63,617 bases of DNA, from assembly GCA_014695175.1 (NCBI GenBank), contig JACJNV010000341.1, forward strand, positions 1 through 63,617, given 5' to 3'. A model generated the notes under the pieces. That model was not told the DNA's origin and made no database searches. It was given only the letters and a program-made list of their open reading frames with translations. The stretch comes from Microcoleus sp. FACHB-DQ6 (GTDB lineage Bacteria; Cyanobacteriota; Cyanobacteriia; Cyanobacteriales; Microcoleaceae). The position numbers and the translations under genes are program-made. This document shows, in pieces, positions 35,636-44,028 of this stretch (its first letter is position 1; every line of letters begins with the position of its first letter).

Positions 35636-38500
35636 TTAAGCTGACACCAACGGTTCTAATAAATTGCGTTCTTCTATGGGAAGTTCTAGCAAAACTCGTC
35701 TGTCGCCCTTTGTTTCCTTATAGCGGACAGCCGCATTCAGCAGGCGGATGGGAATTTGGAATTCTTCGTATTTGCTGGTTGGTTCTTGCCACAATTCTAA
35801 CCAAGTGCGTGCGACTTTGTCGCTGAGAATTTCTGACATTAGCAAGGGGATGTTTCCCACAATTACCTGTCCTAATATTGAGAGATATTTGTGTTTTTCA
35901 TAAACGGCTATCAGGCTGGTGATGCGAGTTTGAGATATCGCTATATCGTGCATGTTGATGAACAGGTTGCAGATAATTAAAGCGGCATCTTCTGCATAAG
36001 CTTCATCGCCTGGTTCTAGGCGTGGGAATGCGTCGTCTAAGGCGGCGATGCCTTCATCCCAGCGATTCAATCCGAGAATGGCAATGGCACGGTTGAAGAA
36101 GACAGATGAACGTTGATAACCCAGTTCGATAGCTTTATCGTAAGATGCTAAAGCTTCTTCATAGCGGCCGAGTTTGCGTAGCACCCAGCCTCGGCTATAC
36201 CAAGCCCACTCATAATTGCTGTCAAGTTCGATCGCCCGATCGTAAGATACTAAGGCTTCTTCATAACGTTTGAGTGTATCGAGTAAAAGACCTCGAAGAA
36301 ACCAAACCAACTGATAATTGGCATCAAGTTCGATCGCTTTGTCGTAAGCTTCTAAAGCTTCATCATAGCGTTTGAGGTTGTTGAGTACCTCGCCTCGGCT
36401 ACCCCAATACCAATGATTGTTAGGGTCAATTTCGATAGTTTTGTCGTAAGCTTCTAAAGCTTCATCATAGCGTTTGAGGTTGTAGAGTACATTGCCTCGT
36501 AAAAGCCAAGCCGACTGATCATTGGGGTCAATCATGATCGCCCTATCAACGGAGTCTAAGGCTTCATCATAGCGTTTGAGATTGTTGAGTACATTGCTTC
36601 GGATACGCCAAGCTAACTTATAATTGGCATCAAGTTCGATTACCCTATCAAAAGATTCTAAGGCTTCATCGTAGCGTTTGAGATTGTTGAGTACATTGCC
36701 TCGTATAAGCCACATCTCCTCATAATTTGCCCCCTGTTCGATTGCCCGATCAAAGGATGCTAAAGCTTCATCATAGCGTTGGAGATTATCGAGTACATAG
36801 CTTCGTAAAGCCCAAATAGATTGATAATTAGCCTCTAATTCAAGCGCCCGATCGAAAGATGCTAAAGCATCATCGTAGCGTTTGAGGTTGTAGAGTAAAT
36901 TGCCTCGTAAAACCAAAGCTGACAAATCGTTAGGGTCAAGCTCTATCGCCCTATCAAAGGATTCTAATGCTTCATCGTAGCGTTCGAGATTCTGCAAGCA
37001 ACGGGCTTTTTCTAACCAGTCCCCTGCCTTACCGCGAATTCCTACCAGTTTATTTGCTAGATTCAAAGCCGAAACATAGTCTTTCTTCTCTCTGCAATTT
37101 TCAATTTCCCGCACGCAAGCTGCCACGCGAGAGTCTTCACAATCATCTGTTTCCCTTGCCTGAAGGGCACGCAGCAGATATTCTAGCTCGATGACAGCAT
37201 TAGGCGGTAGTGTTTCCCGATTTAGCTGATACTTCAAATAGCTTTTTTCCGAGCTATTATCAACTAGCTCTTTCCCGATAGGAGTAAATTTTACTCCCAA
37301 GCGCTCCAATCGCTGTTTCAATTCTTCTTTTGTGTACCACAACCGCAAAAAATCCACAATTAAACTAATTGGCTCGCCCCGATGCTTCTTCACATCCATG
37401 CAAAAGCGCATCAGCACTTCTTGAAGTTCATAATACGACTCGCGCCCGATCGATTCGCTCGTCACATAACCCATTCCTGACAGTTGTTTAAGCTGGCTGG
37501 ATGCTGTCTGATGCGTCATAAAACAGCGTTGGGCAATCTCTTTAACCATGACAGCCCCGCGCCGATCGCACAAAAATTCAACTATCTTTCTTTGCTGCGG
37601 CGAAAGCCAAGCCATCCGCGCCTGATAGTACGGTGTCAATTCATCCAGCGTTTGCAAAAACGGTTTCACAAGTCGATCGAGCGAGTCGCGAGTCAAAAAT
37701 TCCGCAAAAATCATATAAACGCGGTGGTTGCCGCCAGCCAAGTGATGGATGGCTTCAATTCGAGAACGTCCCCTTGGCGTTTGTATTAATAACTCTAGTT
37801 CTTTGTTGCCCTCTAATTTAGCTATATTTTTCAATAACCAGACAACTTGATTTAAATTTAGCTTTTCTAAATAGTGGCGATTGAAAAAGTCGTAGAAAGG
37901 CGCTTTTTTATGATCAATTCCTTTGAATAAATGCTGAGATGTCGCGAAAATCGTACAGAAAGGATAACTTTCTAAATAGTCTCGGAATTGCTGCTGCCCG
38001 CTATCGCCCAACCCTTCAAACAAGTCATCCAAATTTTCTACAAGTAAAAGCAGAGTGCGATCGGTCGCAAAATCTTTCAGCAATTCTGCTGCTTTCTGTT
38101 GAGCGGTATCGGGTAATTCACCGTAAAGCGATTCTACCCGATCGAACAATTTTGCATTGTATTTGGCCGGATATTCTCGTTGGAGCGATCGCAAAATTCG
38201 CAGGAGCAAATCGAGAAACGACGTGACGCCCCACTCTTCCTCCCGCAACCAAGCAATCAGCACTTTTTCCCGCAAATCCTCCATTTTGGAAACGCGGTGA
38301 TACATTAGCGAGACTAAGTGCGTCTTCCCAATACCTCGCATCCCAATCAATAGGTGATGCTGCTTGATCGGCTTAAGGATGCTCAACCGGATTGACTCGA
38401 CTAGCTCGTTTGCCAAATCGTGACGCTGCACCAACATCTCCTCTAAATCTTCGTGCTTCATCAGACTGGGCGTGAAGCGAGAGACAAGTGTACCTTTCAT
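35636..38500 (-). CDS. P-loop ATPase with winged helix and ten C-terminal TPRs (STAND-like)
   Basis: 954 residues. N-terminal P-loop domain: Walker A GMRGIGKTHL (53-62), Walker B LLLLVENLDD (150-159), a sensor-like TIFATSQHLFKG stretch, and an AAA+ helical lid (HHLAGGNHRVYMIFAEFL). A winged-helix follows (about 305-360: LSPQQRKIVEFLCDRRGAVM, TASSQLKQLSGMGYV). A linker leads to ten 34-residue TPRs (about 495-830; consensus LKRYDEALESFDRAIELDPN), nearly identical to each other, then a unique 120-residue tail. The build is that of a signal-responsive NTPase with a sensor array; the activating ligand is unknown. Divergent from a small HTH-like gene. Confidence 0.8.
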   Translation of the reverse strand: MKGTLVSRFTPSLMKHEDLEEMLVQRHDLANELVESIRLSILKPIKQHHLLIGMRGIGKTHLVSLMYHRVSKMEDLREKVLIAWLREEEWGVTSFLDLLLRILRSLQREYPAKYNAKLFDRVESLYGELPDTAQQKAAELLKDFATDRTLLLLVENLDDLFEGLGDSGQQQFRDYLESYPFCTIFATSQHLFKGIDHKKAPFYDFFNRHYLEKLNLNQVVWLLKNIAKLEGNKELELLIQTPRGRSRIEAIHHLAGGNHRVYMIFAEFLTRDSLDRLVKPFLQTLDELTPYYQARMAWLSPQQRKIVEFLCDRRGAVMVKEIAQRCFMTHQTASSQLKQLSGMGYVTSESIGRESYYELQEVLMRFCMDVKKHRGEPISLIVDFLRLWYTKEELKQRLERLGVKFTPIGKELVDNSSEKSYLKYQLNRETLPPNAVIELEYLLRALQARETDDCEDSRVAACVREIENCREKKDYVSALNLANKLVGIRGKAGDWLEKARCLQNLERYDEALESFDRAIELDPNDLSALVLRGNLLYNLKRYDDALASFDRALELEANYQSIWALRSYVLDNLQRYDEALASFDRAIEQGANYEEMWLIRGNVLNNLKRYDEALESFDRVIELDANYKLAWRIRSNVLNNLKRYDEALDSVDRAIMIDPNDQSAWLLRGNVLYNLKRYDEALEAYDKTIEIDPNNHWYWGSRGEVLNNLKRYDEALEAYDKAIELDANYQLVWFLRGLLLDTLKRYEEALVSYDRAIELDSNYEWAWYSRGWVLRKLGRYEEALASYDKAIELGYQRSSVFFNRAIAILGLNRWDEGIAALDDAFPRLEPGDEAYAEDAALIICNLFINMHDIAISQTRITSLIAVYEKHKYLSILGQVIVGNIPLLMSEILSDKVARTWLELWQEPTSKYEEFQIPIRLLNAAVRYKETKGDRRVLLELPIEERNLLEPLVSA
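36015..37030 (-). repeat. ten 102-bp coding tandem repeats (TPR units)
   Basis: TPR codons recur every 102 bp with strong DNA similarity (for example CTTCATCATAGCGTTTGAG appears repeatedly on the plus strand between 36360 and 36780), so unit number can change by recombination without a frameshift. Confidence 0.8.
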
Positions 38501-38800
38501 ACTGTCAACCCCCTAGATAGTAACTGGGAACGAGAAATTCTGGTTGAGCCGTTTTCCATGAAATGCTTGTTATACAAGGTTTTTAAGGTTGGTACGTCTA
38601 ATTTACCATATATTTAAAAAATGTACGTTATTTCTATTGTATATTTTTAAAAGCAGTGTTAGACTGCCTTTAACAAGCAAACAAGCGCCACTAGGTGGTA
38701 CTAGAGGCGCTTTCGATCGCTTATCAGTTTTTGGGAGCCACTGGCTGGAACCAGTAGCACTCTGATGTTGTTTATGATCTATATAGACCGAGGATTTCTC
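38501..38800. other. 300-bp divergent promoter region with two related hairpins
   Basis: Between the ATPase-TPR gene (minus) and the small HTH-like gene (plus). The A+T-rich half (38570-38660) may hold promoters. Two stems near the small gene are given as a separate entry. Confidence 0.5.
38684..38758 (+). ncRNA. pair of covarying hairpins (possible structured RNA or protein-binding site)
   Basis: Hairpin 1 (38684-38711): AGCGCC-A-CTAG-GTGGTA-CTAG-A-GGCGCT, every arm paired. Hairpin 2 (38737-38758): GC-C-ACTGG-CTGGAA-CCAGT-A-GC. Aligned to each other, changes in one arm (CTAG to CTGG) are matched in the other (CTAG to CCAG), so pairing is conserved. Hairpin 2 ends 42 bp before the downstream start codon. 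Transcription of this region is not shown. Confidence 0.5.
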
Positions 38801-39070
38801 ATGACTAATTATAACAGCGAACAGCTCAATCTGTTCACCCAGCCGATCGCAGTTTCGGTGGAAATGGGCTGCACAGTTGAACGTGCCACCGAATTAGTAC
38901 AATGCTCAAAAAGCTCAATCTATGATCGGCTAAGGAAAAATAAACCGTATCTGCGACAGGTTCCCACAGGTACGTGGCAAATTTACTCTACAGGCCAAAA
39001 AGATGGCTCAATTCTTGTGAATGTTGCCTTCATTTATTCTCCAAAAGATAAGAATTGGAGACTTGCTTGA
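38801..39070 (+). CDS. small protein with helix-turn-helix-like segment
   Basis: 89 residues from ATG 38801, chosen over ATG 38765 because GAGG at 38789-38792 serves it. Residues about 24-55 (CTVERATELVQCSKSSIYDR) look like an excisionase/MerR-type winged helix: a recognition-like helix SKSSIYDRLRKNKPYLRQ followed by a PTGTWQIY wing. No family recognised. Its position, divergent from a STAND-like ATPase and preceded by two hairpins, suggests a local regulator, which is inference. Confidence 0.6.
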   Translation: MTNYNSEQLNLFTQPIAVSVEMGCTVERATELVQCSKSSIYDRLRKNKPYLRQVPTGTWQIYSTGQKDGSILVNVAFIYSPKDKNWRLA

Positions 39071-39260
39071 ACTCAAATCTCAAGGCTGCGTTAGTCCAAA
39101 GCTTAACGTAGCCTTCTGCCTCTTCGGTTGCTGAGGAAAACAGCAAGCAGAGCCTCCAAATCTGCGTCCCCAGGCAGAGCCGGGAAACAATAAAAAATCT
39201 GAAAAATATTCCTTAAGACTTGTTACAATACACAAAACTTCATACTTTCCCCAACACTGG

Positions 39261-39965
39261 ATGACCTTTTTCAACGCCTCCGAACCCCTAATCCGCTGCA
39301 AACAGGAACATCTCGACGTACAAGACCTCGAAGGCCTGTTGCAACTCCGCTGGCAAATTGGAAATATTACTCTTTTCTCAGGATTTTATAGCCGCATCGA
39401 CCAAACTTTTCTGCTTTGGGGTTTGGTGACAGCGGGGATTTTTTTTACCGCTCAGTTTTTCCCCATCAGTTGGAGCTTTCAGGCGATTCTGTGGTCAACT
39501 TTGACTTTAGTTGGCACTGCGGGAATGGCTGTTTTGACTTTGTTTTGGGTAAGAGTCGAGCGTGTTAGCTGGATTCTTTACTCTTGGGCGATTTTGATGA
39601 TAACTGGTTTGGTTCTAACGGATTGCAGTATTTTTGCCGGTTGGGGAGGTTTGTTGCTGCACCTTTGCGATTTGTGGTTGGGGTTGAGCGCGATCGGCTA
39701 TTTGTTGACGGGATTAGGTTTGCGATCGCGCACTTTTCTCCTAATTGGACTAACTCATTTACTTAGCATACCTCTATTAACCTTTGTTGCACCTTGGCAA
39801 TATCTAACCACAGGAATAATTATGGCGGCCTGTTTGTTGTTATTGTCGGAATTGCAGTGGGATATGCGTCCGCCGATCGACAATACTTTGCTAAGCGCAG
39901 AACAGAAAGAATTTAACAGAATTCAACAGCAACTGCGACAGAGTGGCGCGATTGTATCCGAATAA
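39261..39965 (+). CDS. polytopic membrane protein, unknown
   Basis: 234 residues with about six hydrophobic segments between residues 45 and 200 (LLWGLVTAGIFFTAQFF, ILWSTLTLVGTAGMAVLTLF, LYSWAILMITGLVLTDCS, GLSAIGYLLTGLGL, TFLLIGLTHLLSIPLLTFV, TTGIIMAACLLLL). Soluble N-terminus (RCKQEHLDVQDLEGLLQL) and C-terminus (SAEQKEFNRIQQQLRQSG). No motif of an enzyme or transporter family noticed. Monocistronic. Confidence 0.65.
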   Translation: MTFFNASEPLIRCKQEHLDVQDLEGLLQLRWQIGNITLFSGFYSRIDQTFLLWGLVTAGIFFTAQFFPISWSFQAILWSTLTLVGTAGMAVLTLFWVRVERVSWILYSWAILMITGLVLTDCSIFAGWGGLLLHLCDLWLGLSAIGYLLTGLGLRSRTFLLIGLTHLLSIPLLTFVAPWQYLTTGIIMAACLLLLSELQWDMRPPIDNTLLSAEQKEFNRIQQQLRQSGAIVSE

Positions 39966-40418
39966 ATCACAAATGTAAAGAATTCTGTACAATAGCTAAC
40001 ACTTTCCATAAATCGTAGACAATAGAAAGATACAGCATCAATAAAAAACAAACTTTAACCAGAACAGGAGTTTTGCTGTTTGACCTGTGAATCGCCAACC
40101 TAAGGAGAACGGTGTCAGGGAGGCGACTGGCGAACAAATGCTGTACTTGCCACGATAAAAGTTAATTCGGGTTGACAGTAGTTGTGGAAATCAAAAAGTG
40201 GTGCAGGGTTTTTACCGTTTCCCCTGCTTTGCAGTCTTCTCGGAGAGGCTAAACCCTCTACCAGAACAGCCTGAGGAGATTGGCACAAAATTCGACAGTT
40301 TGTCAGGCGGATTTTTGAGTCAGCGTGTTTAATAAAATTGGGAAAATGCTCGCTTAGAGCTTTGCAGGACTTACTATTAAACAAGTCCTGCTTTATGATG
40401 GGAAATTTAAATTATTTT
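39966..40418. other. 450-bp intergenic region with terminator-like hairpin
   Basis: No convincing gene; the 89-codon minus-strand frame at 40115-40384 has no recognisable features. A 9-bp stem GCAGGACTT-ACTATTAAAC-AAGTCCTGC at 40364-40391 followed by TTTAT could end transcription of the NADAR gene or of a plus-strand RNA. Confidence 0.45.
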
Positions 40419-40865
40419 TTACTCTGACGTGCCTTTTCGCAATATCTCCCTTACTTCCATTAAAATCTGTCCCAACATATTTTTGCCGCTGCCATCTTTA
40501 CCGCAACCCCAATAGTAATCAATAGGGGAATTTTCCACTATTTCCTCATCGCCAGTAGCGAGTAAAATTTCTCTAATTTCGGCATGAGTTTCAAATTTGC
40601 GGAGTACGGCTTTTCTCATGATATCATCTTTGACTTGTTCCCAATCTTTGCGGAGGGGACGAGAGCGATCGCGCCCCATTTTTGCGGCATCTTTCGGCGT
40701 TTTTGCTTGGCGAATTTGGTCGCAATGAGCCGTTTTGGGAAACTTTTGTGCTTGAAAATAATGTTCGGTAGTTGCCCAATATTCTCCGTCTAACTCAAAT
40801 CCATGACTGGAAAAATTAGAAAAACAGCCGTATTCGCTGGCAGTGGTGTAGAAGTAGATAGGCAT
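40419..40865 (-). CDS. NADAR family (YbiA-like) protein
   Basis: 148 residues, full length. NADAR proteins act as N-glycosidases on ADP-ribosylated or NAD-derived substrates; some members reverse guanine ADP-ribosylation and some occur in phage-related contexts, while others (YbiA/RibX-like) hydrolyse early riboflavin intermediates. Motifs: FSNFSSHGFELDGEYWATTE, HYFQAQKFPKT, MGRDRSRPLRKDWEQVKDD and the closing PIDYYWGCGKDGSGKNMLGQ. There are no DarT or riboflavin genes nearby, so the specific role is open. Confidence 0.9.
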   Translation of the reverse strand: MPIYFYTTASEYGCFSNFSSHGFELDGEYWATTEHYFQAQKFPKTAHCDQIRQAKTPKDAAKMGRDRSRPLRKDWEQVKDDIMRKAVLRKFETHAEIREILLATGDEEIVENSPIDYYWGCGKDGSGKNMLGQILMEVREILRKGTSE

Positions 40866-40913
40866 AAAGTCGGCGATTTCAATTTCGTTAAGAATCTTGG
40901 TTTATCGTCAGTT

Positions 40914-41627
40914 TTACCTCTGTGGATTATCCACTATCTTCAACCGCAAATCAATAGTTTCAAGATGGGAACCGATGTAAGACAGCAGGGCGTAGATGAA
41001 TACGATCACCCCTACCATTTCCAAAATTTCCTCAACACAAACCATCAAACCGTATATCAAGTTTCGTTTAGTTACCGCATCTGCATAATAGCCAGTAACC
41101 ATTTCCATGCCAAGTGCTCCACCCACATATATACTGCCTGCTAGTAAGAAAAAGTTTCTTGTTTTCCGGGGTAGGTGCAGGAGAAACTTGAGATAACCCA
41201 GCGCAGTAACCGCAACAAAAATCGCCCCAGGAATTACCCAAATGAAGTAAAAAATTCCCCCTAAATGCAGTGCCTTTCGCAAGTCGTTAATAATTAATAT
41301 TTCGTGCAGACTCAATATTTCATCTAAAGAAAAAAATACAAACATGAACGCCAGGGCTTTCCAGTGTCCAAAATACCGCTCGCCCTGCTTCTTCTTAGCA
41401 CTAGCAATAATACCTAGCAAAATCGCGCAAAACAGCAAAGTAAATGACGAGTACCACGAAGGATAATTTATTTCTTGGTCTAAGTTAAACAAACTAATCC
41501 AGCGTTCTTTATAGTTAAACCCGTAGCGCAGAACTTGTACGATGCAACCAGCAACAGCAAAGAAGAGCACCCAAATGCTGAGAGAGAAGGCAACTCTCTT
41601 CGGCGAAACAGAAATAAGGAATTTCAT
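40914..41627 (-). CDS. polytopic membrane protein, unknown
   Basis: 237 residues from ATG 41627 (a TTG one codon upstream is the alternative). About six hydrophobic segments (SLSIWVLFFAVAGCIVQVL, SFTLLFCAILLGIIAS, LAFMFVFFSLDEILSLHE, YFIWVIPGAIFVAVTALGYL, NFFLLAGSIYVGGALGME, VGVIVFIYALLSYIG). Acidic residues in or near membrane helices (SLDEILSLHE; GLMVCVEEILEMVG) and a conserved-looking His resemble a catalytic or metal-binding pattern but no family is identified. Transcribed divergently from the epimerase gene. Confidence 0.65.
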   Translation of the reverse strand: MKFLISVSPKRVAFSLSIWVLFFAVAGCIVQVLRYGFNYKERWISLFNLDQEINYPSWYSSFTLLFCAILLGIIASAKKKQGERYFGHWKALAFMFVFFSLDEILSLHEILIINDLRKALHLGGIFYFIWVIPGAIFVAVTALGYLKFLLHLPRKTRNFFLLAGSIYVGGALGMEMVTGYYADAVTKRNLIYGLMVCVEEILEMVGVIVFIYALLSYIGSHLETIDLRLKIVDNPQR

Positions 41628-41748
41628 CAAGTTTTTGATAAACTAGAACAAGCAAAATCAAACTATAAAGTAAAAACTTACAAATCGCAAGAGCGGCGCA
41701 ATCCGCCACCTCGGGTTTTTCTCTACAAAAAATCACCAATCACTGACA

Positions 41749-42819
41749 ATGCACGTTCAAATTGAAACCTTCACTGTCCGCAAGCGGTTTGCCCTGACCA
41801 TCAGCCGCGGTACAACAGCCCAAAGTACCAATTTATGGGTAAAATTAGCACACGAAGGAATCGAAGGCTGGGGAGAAGCATCGCCCTTTTCCACAGGTTC
41901 TCGGCCTCAAACTACCGAAATTCTGCTAGCCGCATTGCAGGAAGTTGCACCGCTGCTAGAAAAATTTACTCCGTTCGATCGCCAAAAAATCGAACAAGTC
42001 TTAACAGAGGTCAAGTTACCCTCAGCCGCCCGCGCCGGCATAGACATGGCAATGCACGACTGGCTGGGCAAAAAAGCAGGCTTGCCGCTGTGGAAAATGT
42101 GGGGATTAGATCGATCGCGCATCGTCCCCACCTCCGTCACAATCGGCATTAATTCCCCGTCTGGTGCAAGAGAAAGAGTGCGCGATTGGTTTGGCACAGA
42201 TCCAGCAAGCATCAAATACCGCGCCGTTAAGGTTAAATTAGGAAATCCCGCAGGAATCGAAGCCGACAAAGCTATGTTAATAGCAGTGCTAGACGAAGCA
42301 CCAGCTAACCTTAAAATCAGTGTAGATGCTAACGGCGGTTGGAGTTTAAAAGATGCAGTAGAGATGTGTCACTGGCTGGAAAAATACCAGATAAATTATG
42401 TCGAACAGCCGCTTTCACCCGTCGCCGATATGGAGGAATTCTCAGAACTGTACCGTCAATCGCCCTTGCCAATTTTTGCTGATGAAAGTTGCTTTAATAG
42501 TTCTGATATACCCAAGTTAGCGCACTGCGTTCACGGCATCAATATCAAAATGATGAAGTCAGGCGGCTTCACCGAAGCAATGCGGATGATTCACACAGCA
42601 AAAGCCTGCAAGTTGCAAGTAATGTTCGGCTGCTATTCAGATAGCGCGATCGCAAATACAGCAGCAGCACAACTTTCACCGCTAGCTGACTATTTGGATT
42701 TGGACAGTCACTTAAATTTATTAGACGATCCTTTCACCGGTGCGATCGTCGAAAATGGGTGTTTGCTGCCAAACGGGCGATCGGGATTGGGAGTGCGGCG
42801 AGTTGAGATTGTAGAATAG
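41749..42819 (+). CDS. enolase-superfamily dipeptide epimerase / N-acetyl-D-Glu racemase-like (DgcA-like)
   Basis: 356 residues of the muconate-lactonising subgroup: RKRFALTISRGTT and GWGEASPF in the capping domain; barrel residues KVKLG (Lys-x-Lys base), SVDANGGW (Asp), NYVEQPLSP (Glu), FADESCF (Asp), NIKMMKSGGF (second base Lys) and DYLDLDSH. This is the L-Ala-D/L-Glu epimerase pattern. The next gene encodes a DUF1611 protein; the same pairing defines the DgcA/DgcN pathway, in which D-Glu is acetylated and then converted to N-acetyl-L-Glu, so either murein-peptide recycling or D-Glu use fits. The gap of 158 bp allows cotranscription. Confidence 0.88.
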   Translation: MHVQIETFTVRKRFALTISRGTTAQSTNLWVKLAHEGIEGWGEASPFSTGSRPQTTEILLAALQEVAPLLEKFTPFDRQKIEQVLTEVKLPSAARAGIDMAMHDWLGKKAGLPLWKMWGLDRSRIVPTSVTIGINSPSGARERVRDWFGTDPASIKYRAVKVKLGNPAGIEADKAMLIAVLDEAPANLKISVDANGGWSLKDAVEMCHWLEKYQINYVEQPLSPVADMEEFSELYRQSPLPIFADESCFNSSDIPKLAHCVHGINIKMMKSGGFTEAMRMIHTAKACKLQVMFGCYSDSAIANTAAAQLSPLADYLDLDSHLNLLDDPFTGAIVENGCLLPNGRSGLGVRRVEIVE

Positions 42820-42977
42820 AAGTAAGTAGCTAGGCGTAAATAAACTTTACCATGTAACAGAATATCAAGCTATCATAAACTTTGCGATTGCTTTCCTTCG
42901 GCTCGCGAAAGCTAAAGTTTCACTCACTGCGTCCAGGGCTGATGTATTTTCAAGCTTCATCTACTTACAGTGAACCA

Positions 42978-44027
42978 ATGACTAAAAACTATCCCATCAA
43001 AAATGGCAAAGTTGCTATCTTGCTGCACGAGGGAATTCTTGGCCCTTCCGGCAAAACAGGCTTAGCATTTTTGCGCTACAGCGAAGCACAAATGGTAGCA
43101 GTAATAGACCGCCAATGTGTAGGACAATCTTTACCTGAATTAACGGGCATTCCTCAACAAATACCGATTGTTGCTTCCGTTGCAGAAGCACTGGAATTTG
43201 CGCCGGATATTCTGTTAATTGGTATCGCTCCTGCCGGCGGTGTTTTGCCTGCGGAATGGTTGCCAGAAATTAATCAAGCGGTAGCAGCAGGTTTGTCAGT
43301 TGTCAACGGTTTGCACGCGAAAATTGCACCTTTGATAACAGTTCCGTTAACCGAAAATCAATGGATTTGGGACGTGCGTCAGGAACCGAAATCTGTCGGT
43401 GCGATCGCCTCTGCTGCTGCTGCTAAATTAAGCTGTCGCCGCGTGTTAACCGTCGGCACAGATATGAGTGTTGGCAAAATGTCAACCAGTCTGGAACTCA
43501 ATCGCACTTGCTTGCAGCGGGGTTTGCGTTCCAACTTTTTGGCAACCGGACAAACGGGTTTAATGATCGGAAATGAAGGCATTCCTTTGGATGCAGTGCG
43601 AGTTGATTTCGCCGCTGGTGCTGTAGAACAAATGGTGATAAAATTGGGTTCTGAATGCGATATTCTGCACGTAGAAGGGCAAGGTTCGCTATTGCATCCG
43701 GGTTCGACGGCGACTCTGCCGCTGTTGCGGGGTTCGCAGCCAACTCACTTAATTTTAGCGCACAGAGCCGGACAAACTAGCATTCGCAATCACCCGCACG
43801 TATCGATTCCCAGGTTATCAAAAGTGGTTGAATTGTACGAAATGGTAGCTGCTGCTGCGGGTGCTTTTGCAGGGGGAAAAGTGAGCGCGATCGCCCTCAA
43901 CACTCATCACTTAAATGAGGAAGAAGCGCTGTTAGCAATAGCTGAAGTTCAAGCAGAAACAGGATTGCCTTGTACCGATGCGGTAAGGTTGGGCGCGGAG
44001 GTTTTGTTGGAGGCGATCGACAGTTGA
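42978..44027 (+). CDS. DUF1611 family protein (DgcN-like D-glutamate N-acetyltransferase candidate)
   Basis: 349 residues from ATG 42978; an open frame upstream to 42882 shows no family-like sequence. Rossmann-like N-terminal half (KVAILLHEGILGPSGKTG, AEALEFAPDILLIGIAPAGG) and a P-loop C-terminal half (VGTDMSVGKMSTS, about residues 159-171; DILHVEGQGSLLHPG, HLILAHRAGQTSIRN). The family was long annotated as an NAD-dependent epimerase-like protein; characterised DgcN members acetylate D-glutamate. Downstream of the DgcA-like gene and 1 bp before the next gene, so the three probably form one transcript. Confidence 0.85.
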   Translation: MTKNYPIKNGKVAILLHEGILGPSGKTGLAFLRYSEAQMVAVIDRQCVGQSLPELTGIPQQIPIVASVAEALEFAPDILLIGIAPAGGVLPAEWLPEINQAVAAGLSVVNGLHAKIAPLITVPLTENQWIWDVRQEPKSVGAIASAAAAKLSCRRVLTVGTDMSVGKMSTSLELNRTCLQRGLRSNFLATGQTGLMIGNEGIPLDAVRVDFAAGAVEQMVIKLGSECDILHVEGQGSLLHPGSTATLPLLRGSQPTHLILAHRAGQTSIRNHPHVSIPRLSKVVELYEMVAAAAGAFAGGKVSAIALNTHHLNEEEALLAIAEVQAETGLPCTDAVRLGAEVLLEAIDS

Positions 44028-44028
44028 T

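Noticed and set aside
36015-37030. 102-bp repeats considered as a minisatellite or CRISPR-like array
   Set aside because: They are in-frame coding repeats for TPR units of the ATPase.
40115-40384. 89-codon minus-strand ORF between two membrane-protein/NADAR genes
   Set aside because: No Shine-Dalgarno or recognisable domain; the region looks non-coding.
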